From Pseudomonas cedrina subsp. cedrina (lineage in GTDB: Bacteria; Pseudomonadota; Gammaproteobacteria; Pseudomonadales; Pseudomonadaceae), in contig NZ_MNPW01000001.1 of assembly GCF_001983175.1 (NCBI RefSeq), forward strand, positions 248,001-312,000: a stretch of DNA of 64,000 bases. The letters are read 5' to 3'. Made by a program: the position numbers and the translations under genes. Of this stretch, positions 35,648 through 45,025 are shown piece by piece. The notes beneath the pieces are model-generated. The model saw only the letters and a program-made list of their open reading frames with translations, ran no database searches and had not been told where the DNA came from. Numbering within the stretch: position 1 is the stretch's first letter; each line of letters opens with the position of its first letter.

Positions 35648-36517
35648 ATGGACCGCGTGCGAAATCTTCTGGAACAGATCCGGAACCGCCTCGAAGAATT
35701 GAACAAGGCCGAGAAAAAAGTCGCAGAGGTCATCCTGCTCAATCCGCAGCAGGCGACCCGCTTCTCCATTGCCGCCCTCGCCCAGGCCGCGTCGGTCAGT
35801 GAACCGACGGTCAACCGCTTCTGCCGTTCGTTCGGCGTCAGTGGTTACCCTGAACTTAAATTGCAGTTGGCGCAAAGCCTGGCCAGCGGTGCGGCGTATG
35901 TCAGCCGCGCGGTGGAGGCCGATGATAACCCCGAGGCCTACACCCAGAAGATCTTCGGCAGCGCCATCGCCTCCCTGGACAGCGCCTGCCAGGCGCTGGA
36001 CCCGGCCCTCATCAGCAAGGCCGTGGATTTGTTGATCCAGGCGCGGCAGATCCACTTCTTCGGCCTGGGCGCTTCGGCGCCGGTGGCGATGGATGCGCTG
36101 CACAAGTTTTTCCGTTTCAACCTGGCGGTGACCGCCCATGCCGACGTGCTGATGCAGCGCATGATCGCGTCGGTGGCGCATACGGGCGAGCTGTTCGTGA
36201 TCATTTCCTACACCGGGCGTACCCGTGAGCTGGTGGAAGTGGCGCGTATCGCACGGGAAAACGGCGCCTCGGTACTGGGCGTGACCGCCGAGAATTCGCC
36301 GCTGGCCAAGGCCAGCACCGTGAGCCTGAATATTCCGCTGCCGGAGGACACCGACATCTACATGCCGATGACCTCGCGGATCATCCAGTTGACGGTGCTG
36401 GATGTGCTGGCGACCGGCATGACTTTGCGCCGCGGGGTGGATTTCCAGCCGCATTTGCGCAAGATCAAAGAGAGCTTGAATGACAGCCGGTATCCGGTGG
36501 GGGATGAGTTCAACTGA
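35648..36517 (+). CDS. hexR: HexR, RpiR-family repressor of glucose metabolism
   Basis: A 289-residue RpiR-type regulator. The N-terminal HTH (residues about 1-77: [20 protein letters not shown], then [20 protein letters not shown]) is followed by a SIS sugar-phosphate-binding domain (about 125-260: [17 protein letters not shown], then [16 protein letters not shown]). Divergence from zwf is the classic Pseudomonas arrangement; HexR represses zwf-pgl-eda and, elsewhere, edd and gap until KDPG binds. Confidence 0.95.
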   Translation: MDRVRNLLEQIRNRLEELNKAEKKVAEVILLNPQQATRFSIAALAQAASVSEPTVNRFCRSFGVSGYPELKLQLAQSLASGAAYVSRAVEADDNPEAYTQKIFGSAIASLDSACQALDPALISKAVDLLIQARQIHFFGLGASAPVAMDALHKFFRFNLAVTAHADVLMQRMIASVAHTGELFVIISYTGRTRELVEVARIARENGASVLGVTAENSPLAKASTVSLNIPLPEDTDIYMPMTSRIIQLTVLDVLATGMTLRRGVDFQPHLRKIKESLNDSRYPVGDEFN

Positions 36518-36531
36518 GGCTGAGATCGCCT

Positions 36532-36665
36532 TGTAGTGAGCGGGCTTGCCCCGCGCTGGGGGGCGAAGCCGCCCTAAAACCTGCCACTGTGTTCTAACTG
36601 ATACGGCGCGGCGGACTTATTGGGGCGGCTTCGCCCCCCAGCGCGGGGCAAGCCCGCTCACTACA
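36532..36665. repeat. Long inverted repeat of REP-like type
   Basis: Arms of about 45 bp: TGTAGTGAGCGGGCTTGCCC-CGCGCTGGGGGGCGAAGCCG and its complement, around a variable middle, 134 bp in total. The ends differ from the TGTGGGAG REPs, and each arm is itself two palindromic blocks. Convergent gap between hexR and the mutarotase gene. Confidence 0.9.
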
Positions 36666-36683
36666 GGCAAAAGTGCCAGAGCG

Positions 36684-37529
36684 TTAAGCTCCAGCCCGAG
36701 CCTGCAGACTCAGGTGCGCCCTCTCCCCCGGCGCCAGGCTCGCCCCCGCCATCGCCGCCTCCACACACACAAACCCCGACGCCTCGTTGAAGCTCACCCC
36801 CAACAACGGCCGGCTGCCGGGGTGCCATACCACCGTGTCGGCAGTCTCGCCCGTATCGATGCACAGTTCCCGCTGCCAGGCGTGATCCTTGAGCTGCAAT
36901 TCGCCGTCATGCTGGAACACCCGCTGGCAGCCGCCGTCCACGCGCAGTTCGCCTTCCTGCTGGCAAACCTGGCGGCTGAGCTGGTCGTAACCCTGCGCGC
37001 CGTCGAGCCCAGACAGCGCTACCTCATCAACGTGACCAATACGCCAATAGGCGTGCAAAGCATGGCTCAACTGGCAGGGCAGCTCATCCTGATGCTCGGT
37101 GCTCAGGCGCAGTTCCAGGGTTTCGCCCAGGTGCGCATGCAGGTCCACCTGCCAGTCGCACAACTGCAACTGCCAGTGCAGGCGCACACCGTCGTCGTCA
37201 GTGCTGCTGTGCAGCAGTTTCCAATCGATCAGCCGTGCCCAGCCATGGGAAGGCCACGCATTTTCGCTCGGGTGGCGGCCATACCACGGCCAGCACACCG
37301 GCACACCGCCACGGATGGCGCCGACTTGCGGCCATTTGGCTGCACACCACAGCCAGGGTTTCTGGCCACGGGGCTGGAAGTGCAACAGCTGTGCGCCCTG
37401 GCGACTGAACACCGCCTGGCACAGCGGATGATCGATCACCAGCACGTCACGCAGCTGAAAGCGCTCCCAGGCGAACACCGGACGCTCGCGCAAGGATTTG
37501 AAAAAGCGTTGCAGCGGTTGCTCATGCAT
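36684..37529 (-). CDS. D-hexose-6-phosphate mutarotase (YeaD-like)
   Basis: A 281-residue aldose-1-epimerase-like protein of the glucose-6-phosphate 1-epimerase group. VLVIDHPLCQAVFSRQGAQL, GGVPVCWPWYGRHP and HGWARLIDWKL are typical, with the catalytic His and Glu expected in SHALHAYWRIG and VCVEAA. It interconverts the alpha and beta anomers of hexose-6-phosphates, feeding beta-glucose-6-phosphate to Zwf. Located downstream of oprB on the same strand, which fits the glucose cluster. Confidence 0.88.
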   Translation of the reverse strand: MHEQPLQRFFKSLRERPVFAWERFQLRDVLVIDHPLCQAVFSRQGAQLLHFQPRGQKPWLWCAAKWPQVGAIRGGVPVCWPWYGRHPSENAWPSHGWARLIDWKLLHSSTDDDGVRLHWQLQLCDWQVDLHAHLGETLELRLSTEHQDELPCQLSHALHAYWRIGHVDEVALSGLDGAQGYDQLSRQVCQQEGELRVDGGCQRVFQHDGELQLKDHAWQRELCIDTGETADTVVWHPGSRPLLGVSFNEASGFVCVEAAMAGASLAPGERAHLSLQARAGA

Positions 37530-37572
37530 GTGCCACCGTCCTGAAAATCATGTCGCTCAAACCTTGGGGAAA

Positions 37573-37596
37573 CCTGTGGGGGCTGGAGTGCTCCCA
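37573..37596. repeat. REP-like fragment
   Basis: CCTGTGGGGGCTGGAGTGCTCCC resembles a truncated REP end (TGTGGG-GCTGG). It lies just before the oprB terminator. Confidence 0.4.
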
Positions 37597-37603
37597 AAAA
37601 AAA

Positions 37604-37625
37604 GCGGATAGCCATGGCTATCCGC
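37604..37625 (-). terminator. Terminator after oprB
   Basis: A perfect 22-bp palindrome, GCGGATAGCCATGGCTATCC plus GC, is followed on the minus strand by T8. It ends the gts-oprB transcript. Confidence 0.88.
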
Positions 37626-37663
37626 AAAATGCGCACAGAGAGAAGGAGCTTATCGCAACAGCG

Positions 37664-39010
37664 TTAGAACGTAGACTGGATTTTCAGGCCAGCCACCAGC
37701 GCGTTGTCGACTTTATCCACGCCGCCAGGTTGCACGACGTATTGCAGGTTGGGACGCACGGTCAGCCAGTTGGTGACGTGGAAGCCGTAGTTGATTTCGA
37801 AGTTGTACTCGGTTTCACGGATCGGCGTGTACAGCGGGTTGTCGTAGTCGCTGACGCCGTTGGCGACGTTGCGCAGTTCCGAATCTTCCTTCACGTCCTT
37901 GTTGACGTGCAGGCGCGCGGCACCAATGCCGACGTCATCTTTTGGACGCGCATCGAATGGGCCTTTGTACACCAGCATGATCGACTGATAGTTGTCGACC
38001 AGGTTGGTTTCCTTGTCGTGGAACGTGGCGTTGGCGGCGATGTTCAGGCCACGCGTAGCGTCGCCGTTGTGCGTGGTGAGTTGCTGCTGCGCAACGAACC
38101 AGTAGCCTTTCTTGCTGCTGCGGGTACGGTAAGCCGCGCCGGTGGTGGCCGCATCGTTGCCGTTGATGTCTTCACGGACATCGGAAGCATCGGCGGCGCT
38201 TTTGTAGTAACCCACGCGGTATTCGCCCGGCAGGTTATTCACCTTCGGCGACCAGACCAATTCCACCGGGATCACGGTGCCCTTGGTGCCACTGCCGCTG
38301 AGTTTGAAGCCGTTGCCGTGCTCCAGCTGCGATGGGTTCTGGTTGTACGCACCGATTTGCGCATACAGCTCAGGCGTGATGTTGTACTTCACGCGGATGG
38401 CTGCCTGGCTGACCGGCCAGTTGTACCAGGTGTTCACGTAGTTACCGACCTGCGAGCCGCAGAACGACAGGTTCTGGAAATCGCACGGGAAGGTGTTGAA
38501 GTCTTCGCCTTCACCGAAGTAACCGAGCTTCACATCCAGCTTGTTGTCGAACATCTGGTGCTGGATCCAGAACTGGGTCAGACGCACCATGTGGCCACGG
38601 CCGTAGACTTCCATGGACGAACTCAACGTGCCGGCACGTGGGTCGCCAATGCGGTCGTTGGAGATGTTCTGGCCATTACGGTTGGTGAACTGGATCTTGG
38701 CCTGGGTGTTGTCCCAGCCCCACAGTTTTTGCAGGTCAAGCGCAACGCCCAGACCGAACTGGTCAGCATAGCGACCGGTCTTGTCGTTGTTGTAGCCGCC
38801 GTGGGCGTTGTAGCCCATCTCCCCTACATAATCGGCCTTGATGTCGATACCCTGCTCGATCAGCTTGGTACGCTCACCACCCCAATCGCCGGTCATCCAC
38901 TTCGAATCAGCACTGAATGCATCGGCCGCCATCGCATTGGCGGACAGAACCAGGGCTGCTGCAGCTGTCATTTGACAGATCAGCCGAGTGTTGTTGTGTT
39001 GCTTTTTCAT
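37664..39010 (-). CDS. oprB: Carbohydrate-selective porin OprB
   Basis: A 448-residue outer-membrane porin. The signal peptide (residues 1 to about 28, cleavage after NAMA) is followed by the mature start ADAFSADSKWMTGDWGGERT, characteristic of OprB. The C-terminal residue is Phe (IQSTF), as needed for outer-membrane insertion. It lets glucose and other sugars cross the outer membrane. It lies 85 bp after gtsD and is part of the gts cluster. An AAnAAnAA motif is in its leader. Confidence 0.94.
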   Translation of the reverse strand: MKKQHNNTRLICQMTAAAALVLSANAMAADAFSADSKWMTGDWGGERTKLIEQGIDIKADYVGEMGYNAHGGYNNDKTGRYADQFGLGVALDLQKLWGWDNTQAKIQFTNRNGQNISNDRIGDPRAGTLSSSMEVYGRGHMVRLTQFWIQHQMFDNKLDVKLGYFGEGEDFNTFPCDFQNLSFCGSQVGNYVNTWYNWPVSQAAIRVKYNITPELYAQIGAYNQNPSQLEHGNGFKLSGSGTKGTVIPVELVWSPKVNNLPGEYRVGYYKSAADASDVREDINGNDAATTGAAYRTRSSKKGYWFVAQQQLTTHNGDATRGLNIAANATFHDKETNLVDNYQSIMLVYKGPFDARPKDDVGIGAARLHVNKDVKEDSELRNVANGVSDYDNPLYTPIRETEYNFEINYGFHVTNWLTVRPNLQYVVQPGGVDKVDNALVAGLKIQSTF

Positions 39011-39025
39011 CCCTACATCCTCGTC

Positions 39026-39037
39026 TTTATTGTTATT
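39026..39037 (-). promoter_or_regulatory. Hfq/Crc CA-motif in the oprB leader
   Basis: Minus-strand AATAACAATAAA, 15 bases before the oprB ATG, fits four AAn repeats. Hfq/Crc targeting of oprB is expected for catabolite repression; inferred. Confidence 0.65.
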
Positions 39038-39095
39038 AAACTGTTTTTATCTAACGTGGTTTACTTTTTTTAACTGAAACAACAACTTATCTGCT

Positions 39096-40256
39096 TCAAC
39101 GGCCTTTGAATTGGGCCACGTTGTCGGCATGCCCCTGTGCGGGCAATGAGGAAGCAGTGCCCAGTCGCTCGCCTGTGTTGGCGTCGAACAGCAGTACCTT
39201 GGAAGGATCCAATTGCAAGGTCAGCGTCTCGCCCACTTGCGGCGCCACGTCGGGCGCCAGGCGGCAGCATACCTTGGTGTCATTGAGCTGCACGAACACC
39301 AGGGTGTCCGGGCCGGTCGGCTCGGTGACCTGGACTTCGGCGCGAATGGCCGAGGCACTGTTGCCCTCGCCCGCCGCCAGCATGATTTGCTCCGGACGCA
39401 GGCCCAGGATCACGTCGCGGTCTTCAAGCCCAGCGTCGCTCACGTTCAGCACCAGCTCGCAACGGGCCTGGCCGCTGTCGAGCAGGGCCACCAGGCGGCC
39501 GTCCTTGCGTTGCAGGCGCAAGGGCACGAAGTTCATCGGCGGCGAGCCAATGAAGCTCGCCACGAACTGGTTGGCCGGGTTGTTGTAGATCTCTTTCGGC
39601 GTGCCGAACTGCTGGATGATGCCGTCCTTCATCACCGCGACTTTGTCGCCCAGGGTCATCGCTTCGATCTGGTCGTGGGTCACGTAAACCGTGGTGGTCT
39701 TGAGACGCTGGTGCATCAGTTTCATTTCGGTGCGCATCTCGACGCGCAGCTTGGCGTCAAGGTTCGACAGCGGTTCGTCGAACAGGTAGATCTTGGGGCG
39801 ACGCGCCAGGGCACGGCCCATCGCGACACGCTGTTGCTGGCCGCCGGAGAGCTGGCCTGGCTTGCGGTTGAGCAGGTGCTCGATCTGCAGCAGCTTGGCC
39901 ACGCGCGCCACTTCGGCGTCGATGTCGGCCTGGGGCATCTTGCGGATCTTGAGGCCGAACTCGATGTTCTCGCGCACGCTCATGGTCGGGTACAGCGCGT
40001 AGGACTGGAACACCATGGCGATGTCGCGATCCTTGGGGCTCATGCCGCTCACATCCTGGTCACCGATCATGATCGCGCCGCCGGTGATGGTCTCAAGGCC
40101 GGCGATGCAATTCATCAGCGTGGATTTGCCGCAACCCGAAGGGCCGACCAGGATCAGGAATTCGCCTTCCTTGATCGACAGTTCGATGTTCTTCAAGGTG
40201 TCGGGCAGGCCGGCGCCATAGGTCTTGTTTACATTGCGAAGTTCAAGCGTAGCCAT
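39096..40256 (-). CDS. gtsD: Glucose ABC transporter, ATP-binding protein GtsD (MalK/UgpC type)
   Basis: A 386-residue ABC ATPase. Walker [10 protein letters not shown] (about residue 37), Q-loop in [10 protein letters not shown], signature [15 protein letters not shown], Walker [17 protein letters not shown], and H-loop YVTHDQIEA are all intact. The C-terminal TOBE/OB domain (about 240-370) is the MalK/UgpC regulatory type. It energises glucose uptake with GtsB and GtsC. It starts 2 bp after the gtsC stop. Confidence 0.94.
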   Translation of the reverse strand: MATLELRNVNKTYGAGLPDTLKNIELSIKEGEFLILVGPSGCGKSTLMNCIAGLETITGGAIMIGDQDVSGMSPKDRDIAMVFQSYALYPTMSVRENIEFGLKIRKMPQADIDAEVARVAKLLQIEHLLNRKPGQLSGGQQQRVAMGRALARRPKIYLFDEPLSNLDAKLRVEMRTEMKLMHQRLKTTTVYVTHDQIEAMTLGDKVAVMKDGIIQQFGTPKEIYNNPANQFVASFIGSPPMNFVPLRLQRKDGRLVALLDSGQARCELVLNVSDAGLEDRDVILGLRPEQIMLAAGEGNSASAIRAEVQVTEPTGPDTLVFVQLNDTKVCCRLAPDVAPQVGETLTLQLDPSKVLLFDANTGERLGTASSLPAQGHADNVAQFKGR

Positions 40257-40258
40257 GA

Positions 40259-41104
40259 TTACCCCTTGACCGCGCCGGCCGTGAGGCCGCGCACGAAATA
40301 CTTGCCTGCGATCACATAGACCAGCAGGGTCGGCAGCCCGGCGATCATCGCCGCCGCCATATCCACGTTATATTCCTTGGCCCCGGTGCTGGTATTGACC
40401 AGGTTGTTCAGCGCCACCGTGATGGGCTGCGAATCGCCACTGGAGAACACCACGCCGAACAGGAAGTCGTTCCAGATCTGGGTGAACTGCCAGATCAGGC
40501 AGACCATGATGATCGGCGTCGACATCGGCAGAATGATCTGACGGAAAATGGTGAAGAAGCCCGCACCGTCCAGGCGAGCCGCCTTGATCAGCGCATCCGG
40601 AATGCTCACGTAGTAGTTACGGAAGAACAGCGTGGTGAACGCAAGGCCATAGACCACGTGGACAAATACCAGGCCGGTGGTGGTGCTGGCCAGGCCCATC
40701 TTGCCCAGGGTGAACGACGCGGGCAGCAATACGGTCTGGAACGGCAGGAAGCAGCCGAACAACAGCAAACCGAAGAACAGTTGCGAACCACGGAAGCGCC
40801 AGAACGACAGTACATAGCCATTCAACGCACCAATAGCGGTGGAAATCAGCACCGCCGGAACGGTGATCTTGATCGAGTTCCAGAAATAGCCATCCACAGT
40901 GGCCCAGGCCTTGACCCAACCGATGCCGGTGACCACGGTCGGCCAGCTCAGCAGGTTGCCGGTACTGATGTCTTCCGGGGTCTTGAAGCTGGTGAGCAGC
41001 ATCACCACCAGCGGCACCAGGTACAGCAGCACGGCGAAGATCAGCACCGCGTAGATCGCGATGCGACTCAGGCTGATGGCAGGTTTGGAGGCGAGACTAG
41101 TCAT
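40259..41104 (-). CDS. gtsC: Glucose ABC transporter permease GtsC
   Basis: A 281-residue inner-membrane permease of the MalG type with six helices. The EAA loop is in YYVSIPDALIKAARLDGAGF-FTIFRQIILPM. The C-terminus ends RGLTAGAVKG, as in MalG-like proteins. It pairs with GtsB. The start overlaps the gtsB end by 8 bp. Confidence 0.93.
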   Translation of the reverse strand: MTSLASKPAISLSRIAIYAVLIFAVLLYLVPLVVMLLTSFKTPEDISTGNLLSWPTVVTGIGWVKAWATVDGYFWNSIKITVPAVLISTAIGALNGYVLSFWRFRGSQLFFGLLLFGCFLPFQTVLLPASFTLGKMGLASTTTGLVFVHVVYGLAFTTLFFRNYYVSIPDALIKAARLDGAGFFTIFRQIILPMSTPIIMVCLIWQFTQIWNDFLFGVVFSSGDSQPITVALNNLVNTSTGAKEYNVDMAAAMIAGLPTLLVYVIAGKYFVRGLTAGAVKG

Positions 41105-42005
41105 TACGTTTGGTCCTCAGCTCGGAGTAGAGGTAAGGCACGATGATCGCGAGGATCGCACCGAGCATCAGGATTGCACTGGCCGAACCCATGCCCATCT
41201 GGCCACGGCTGAAGGTGAACGAGTACATGAACATTGCAGGCAGGTCGGACGAATAGCCCGGACCGCCGGCCGTCATCGCCGCCACCAGGTCGAAGCTCTT
41301 GATCGCAATGTGCGCAAGGATCATCACCGCACTGAAGAACACCGGACGCAGGCTTGGCAGCACCACGCTCCAGTAGATGCGCGGCAGGCTCGCGCCGTCG
41401 ATCTGCGCGGCGCGGATGATCGATTGGTCAACGCCACGCAGGCCGGCGAGGAACATTGCCATGATAAAACCGGAGGCTTGCCACACGGCAGCAATCACCA
41501 GGCAGTAGACCACGCGGTCGGGGTCGATCAGCCAGTCGAGGCGAAAGCCTTCCCAGCCCCAGTCACGCAGGAGTTTGTCCAGGCCCATGCCCGGGTTGAG
41601 CAGCCATTTCCAGGCGGTACCGGTGACGATCATCGAGAGCGCCATCGGGTACAGGTAAATGGTGCGGATAAAGCCTTCGCGACGGATTTTCTGGTCGAGG
41701 AAGATCGCCAGTGTCACGCCGATGACCAGGGTGATGCCGATAAACATCCCGCCGAAAACAGCCAGGTTCTTGCTCGCTACCCACCAGCGGTCGTTGTCGA
41801 ACAACCGCGCGTATTGCGCAAGGCCTGCCCATTTGTAGGTGGGCAGGAACGTGGAATTGGTGAACGACAGAACGAACGTCCACAGGATGTAGCCGTAGAA
41901 GCCCACCAACACGATGAACATGCTGGGCGCCAGCACCAGTTTGGGTAGCCAGCGCTGCAGTGCATCGAACGGCGAGGCTTTGCTGAACACAGCAACAGAA
42001 CTCAT
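41097..42005 (-). CDS. gtsB: Glucose ABC transporter permease GtsB
   Basis: A 302-residue MalF-type permease with six helices. The EAA loop lies in LRGVDQSIIRAAQIDGASLP-RIYWSVVLPSL. It forms the membrane channel with GtsC. It is separated from gtsA by 156 bp that hold a REP pair, so gtsA may be expressed more highly than the downstream genes. Confidence 0.93.
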   Translation of the reverse strand: MSSVAVFSKASPFDALQRWLPKLVLAPSMFIVLVGFYGYILWTFVLSFTNSTFLPTYKWAGLAQYARLFDNDRWWVASKNLAVFGGMFIGITLVIGVTLAIFLDQKIRREGFIRTIYLYPMALSMIVTGTAWKWLLNPGMGLDKLLRDWGWEGFRLDWLIDPDRVVYCLVIAAVWQASGFIMAMFLAGLRGVDQSIIRAAQIDGASLPRIYWSVVLPSLRPVFFSAVMILAHIAIKSFDLVAAMTAGGPGYSSDLPAMFMYSFTFSRGQMGMGSASAILMLGAILAIIVPYLYSELRTKRND

Positions 42006-42051
42006 GGGAAAATCCAGTACAGGGAAAAGGACTAACAGGTGAACCGAACCC

Positions 42052-42151
42052 TGTAGGAGCGAGCTTGCTCGCGAAGGACTTCAACGATAGCGCGTGCATA
42101 CAGGATGAACGCGGTGACCTTGAGTTTTTCGCGAGCAAGCTCGCTCCTACA
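42052..42151. repeat. REP pair inside the gts operon, GAGCTTGCTCGCGA type
   Basis: Arms TGTAGGAGCGAGCTTGCTCG and CGAGCAAGCTCGCTCCTACA, 100 bp, between gtsA and gtsB. Intra-operon REPs can protect upstream mRNA from 3' decay, so a binding-protein excess over permease would fit. Confidence 0.95.
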
Positions 42152-42161
42152 GATAGCAGCG

Positions 42162-43448
42162 TTACTTGGCAGACTTGATCGCAGCGCCAAGCTTCTTGGC
42201 GGTGTCGGCCGGGTCGGCTTTCGGGTCGTTGATGAAGTTGGTCACGACATCAAAGAATGCACCTTGCACCGCCAGGGTCGTGGCCATGTTGTGCGCCATG
42301 CTTGGCTGCAGGCCGCCGGTCTTGGCATCTGCCAGGAAATCCTTGGCGGCGGTCTGGGCGCAGGAGTCGAAACCGAGCTTGTCCATTTCGTTGAGCATGT
42401 CGGTACGAACAGGGATCGAGCCCTTGTTGATACTGAACACCTTCTGGAAGTTTTCACCCAGCACGACTTTGGCAATGTCCTGCTGGCCGGCCGCAGTGCC
42501 TTTGTCTTTCTGCTTGAACACCGCCAGGGAGTCGATGTTGTAGGTGAAGGCCTTGTCGGTGCCTGGGAAGGCTACGCACTCGTAGTCCTTGCCGGCGACT
42601 TTCTTGGCGGCGGTCCATTCGGACTTGGCCCAGTCACCCATGATCTGCATGCCGGCCTTGCCATTGATGACTTTGCCGGCTTCCAGGTTCCAGTCCTGGC
42701 CTTTGCCGTCGACGTCCATGTAGGTCGCGACTTTCTTCAGTTCGGTCAGCGACTTGACCATTTCCGGGCCGGTCAGCGCAGCGTTATCCAGGTCGACCAG
42801 GGCTTTCTTGTAGCCATCGGCACCCATCACCGACAGTACGACGGCTTCGAAGACGGTGCTGTCCTGCCAAGGCTGGCCACCGTGGGCGAGCGGAATAAAG
42901 CCGGCGGCCTTGAGCTTGTCGCCCGCTGCGTAGAATTCTTCGAGGGTGGTCGGGTTCTTGGTGATACCGGCCTTCTTGAAAACTTGCGGGTTGATCCACA
43001 ACCAGTTCACGCGGTGGATGTTGACCGGTACGGCGACGTAGTCACCTTCGTACTTCACGGTGTCGGAGACTTTCTTGTCGAGCAGGGAGTCCCATTTTTC
43101 GTCTTTGGCGACAGACTTCAGCACGTCAGTGTCGAGCAGGCCGGTGGACGCCCATTCCTGAATGTCGGGGCCCTTGATCTGGGCAACGCCGGGTGGGTTG
43201 CCGGCGACCGCGCGGCTTTTCAGCACGGTCATGGCGGTGGCGCCACCGCCACCGGCGACGGCCCCGTCTTTCCAGGTGAAACCGTCTTTTTCAACTTGGG
43301 CCTTCAGGACATCTACAGCCGCTTTTTCGCCGCCCGAGGTCCACCAATGCACAACTTCAACCGTACCCTTGGAGTCGGCGGCAAATGCACTGAGAGGAAA
43401 CAACGAGGCAACGGAAATAGCTACGGCGAGGCGATTAATCGCGTTCAT
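42162..43448 (-). CDS. gtsA: Glucose ABC transporter substrate-binding protein GtsA
   Basis: A 428-residue periplasmic sugar-binding protein. The signal peptide [23 protein letters not shown] is cut before [20 protein letters not shown]. The [13 protein letters not shown] and [12 protein letters not shown]-type blocks match solute-binding protein family 1. It captures glucose for GtsBCD. An AAnAAnAA motif overlaps the ribosome site and a 20-bp palindromic operator lies about 100 bp upstream. Confidence 0.94.
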   Translation of the reverse strand: MNAINRLAVAISVASLFPLSAFAADSKGTVEVVHWWTSGGEKAAVDVLKAQVEKDGFTWKDGAVAGGGGATAMTVLKSRAVAGNPPGVAQIKGPDIQEWASTGLLDTDVLKSVAKDEKWDSLLDKKVSDTVKYEGDYVAVPVNIHRVNWLWINPQVFKKAGITKNPTTLEEFYAAGDKLKAAGFIPLAHGGQPWQDSTVFEAVVLSVMGADGYKKALVDLDNAALTGPEMVKSLTELKKVATYMDVDGKGQDWNLEAGKVINGKAGMQIMGDWAKSEWTAAKKVAGKDYECVAFPGTDKAFTYNIDSLAVFKQKDKGTAAGQQDIAKVVLGENFQKVFSINKGSIPVRTDMLNEMDKLGFDSCAQTAAKDFLADAKTGGLQPSMAHNMATTLAVQGAFFDVVTNFINDPKADPADTAKKLGAAIKSAK

Positions 43449-43459
43449 CTGAATACCTT

Positions 43460-43470
43460 TTCTTGTTGTT
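43460..43470 (-). promoter_or_regulatory. Hfq/Crc CA-motif in the gtsA leader
   Basis: Minus-strand AACAACAAGAA, 11 bases before the gtsA ATG, merges with the GAAAAGG ribosome site. Typical of Hfq/Crc repression of sugar uptake; inferred. Confidence 0.75.
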
Positions 43471-43549
43471 ATGCATGCAAGTCTTAGGCTTGCGCTGCAC
43501 GGAGTTTAAACATGGATTTTTTTGGCGCAGGTAACAAAGGGATGCTCAA

Positions 43550-43569
43550 ATGTCACCAACTGGTGACAT
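43550..43569. promoter_or_regulatory. Palindromic operator upstream of gtsA
   Basis: ATGTCACCA-AC-TGGTGACAT has perfect 9-bp arms and lies about 100 bp upstream of gtsA. It overlaps the stop codon and last codons of the upstream isomerase gene. A near copy is at 44893-44914. The regulator is not identifiable from the window. Confidence 0.7.
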
Positions 43570-44812
43570 AGCGCCCCGCCCCGATTGCACTGGCCAGGCT
43601 TGGCGCCAACGGCAGCGCAGGCAGCAATACCGCTTGCCAGGCATGGTACAGGTCGGGTTTGCCGCCCCAGATCTTGCTGCTGGGCCTGTTGTACGGGCTG
43701 AGTTCGTGGTGCCAGCTGCCATGGACCCGGTCGATGAAGTGGGTTTCGCAAAACTCCCAGAAACGCCGGTACCAGGTTTCGTAGTGCAGTTCGCCCGTGC
43801 GCTTGAGCAAGGCCTGGGCAGCGGCGCTGGCTTCGGCATGGGTCCAGTGCAGGCGTTCGCGCACTACCGGGTGGTGGTTCCAGTCCAGGGTGTAGACGAT
43901 GCCGGGAGCACCATCCACCGACCAGGCGTATTCGCAGGCGCTGGCGAACAGGCCTTTGGCATCGGTGACCAACCATGGCGGCGTGACCAGCCCGGCTTGC
44001 AGGCGCGCCGCTTCCAGATGCAACACCAGCCGCGCCCATTCGAAGCCGTGGCCGGGCGTGATGCCGTAAGGGCGAAAGCCGTCGGCGGGGTTGTCTTCGT
44101 TGTAACCGGGCAAGGGTTTCCAGTGCGCGTCGAAATGCTCGATCACCATGAACTGGTTGCCGACGGCGTGAGTGTGGATGACCCGCTCGACAATACGCAG
44201 CGCGCGGTCGAGCCAGCGCGTGTCGCCGGTCACATCGGCCAGGGCGAGGAAGGCTTCGGTGGCGTGCATGTTGCTGTTGGCGCCGCGATAGGCTTCGACA
44301 CCGCTCCAGTCCTGGGCGAACGACTCGAGCATCACGCCCTCTTCCTCGCTCCAGAAAAACTGGTCGATGACATGGATCGCGTCGTTCAGCAGGTTTTGCG
44401 CACCGGGCGCGCCGGCTACGACCGCCGAGCTGGCGGCCAGGGCAACAAAGGCGTGCAGGTAGGCAGCCTTGCCACGGTCGCCATCGATGGCCTGGGGCGC
44501 GGCGAACCAGCCACCGTGCTCATTGTCACGCAGCGGGCCACTGAGGGCGGCGACACCGTGCGCCACCAGGTCGGCATACCCCGGCAAGCCCAGGGCGTGG
44601 GCCATGGCGAAGCTGTGGGTCATGCGGGCGGTGTTCATGGTTTCGGCATGGGCGTCGGCCGGCAGTTGGCCTTTGTCGTCCAGGTTGCCAAAGCCGTCGG
44701 GCAGTCTAGACGCCTTGGCAAAGGCCAGCAGGCGCTGACCTTCCGCGGCAAGCCAGGCGTGATGGGCAGGCGCGTTCAGCCAACTGCTGGCAGGCAGTGG
44801 TTGCATGGTCAT
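43553..44812 (-). CDS. AGE-family sugar isomerase (mannose isomerase/YihS-like)
   Basis: A 419-residue (alpha/alpha)6-barrel protein of the N-acylglucosamine 2-epimerase family, closest in pattern to D-mannose isomerases. NTARMTHSFAMAHALG, NEHGGWF, NSNMHATEAFLAL, GHGFEWARLVLHLE and SWHHELSP carry the conserved His, Glu and Arg residues. It would convert mannose to fructose in the cytoplasm. It lies upstream of gtsA on the same strand, and both have the same palindromic operator, so co-regulation is likely. Its last residues (VTSW) are encoded by the gtsA operator. Confidence 0.87.
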   Translation of the reverse strand: MTMQPLPASSWLNAPAHHAWLAAEGQRLLAFAKASRLPDGFGNLDDKGQLPADAHAETMNTARMTHSFAMAHALGLPGYADLVAHGVAALSGPLRDNEHGGWFAAPQAIDGDRGKAAYLHAFVALAASSAVVAGAPGAQNLLNDAIHVIDQFFWSEEEGVMLESFAQDWSGVEAYRGANSNMHATEAFLALADVTGDTRWLDRALRIVERVIHTHAVGNQFMVIEHFDAHWKPLPGYNEDNPADGFRPYGITPGHGFEWARLVLHLEAARLQAGLVTPPWLVTDAKGLFASACEYAWSVDGAPGIVYTLDWNHHPVVRERLHWTHAEASAAAQALLKRTGELHYETWYRRFWEFCETHFIDRVHGSWHHELSPYNRPSSKIWGGKPDLYHAWQAVLLPALPLAPSLASAIGAGRYVTSW

Positions 44813-44892
44813 GGTTAGCCCTTTTTGTTTTTTGTGGGATGACCGAAGTCTAAACAAGGGCGCGGTCAGGTCATGTAACGAAGGGGATTGGA

Positions 44893-44914
44893 AATGTCAC
44901 CAAGCGGTGACATT
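44893..44914. promoter_or_regulatory. Palindromic operator upstream of the mannose-isomerase-like gene
   Basis: AATGTCACC-AAGC-GGTGACATT has perfect 9-bp arms, about 80-100 bp upstream of the gene start. It is the second copy of the site at 43550-43569; the core TGTCACC/GGTGACA is identical. Confidence 0.7.
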
Positions 44915-45025
44915 CACACAGGCAGCACAATCCAACGCCTGACCCTATCAAACTGTGGGAGCTGGCTTGCCTGCGATAGCGGTGGGTCAGTTGGCAGTGA
45001 TGCATCTGAAAGACCGCTATCGCAG

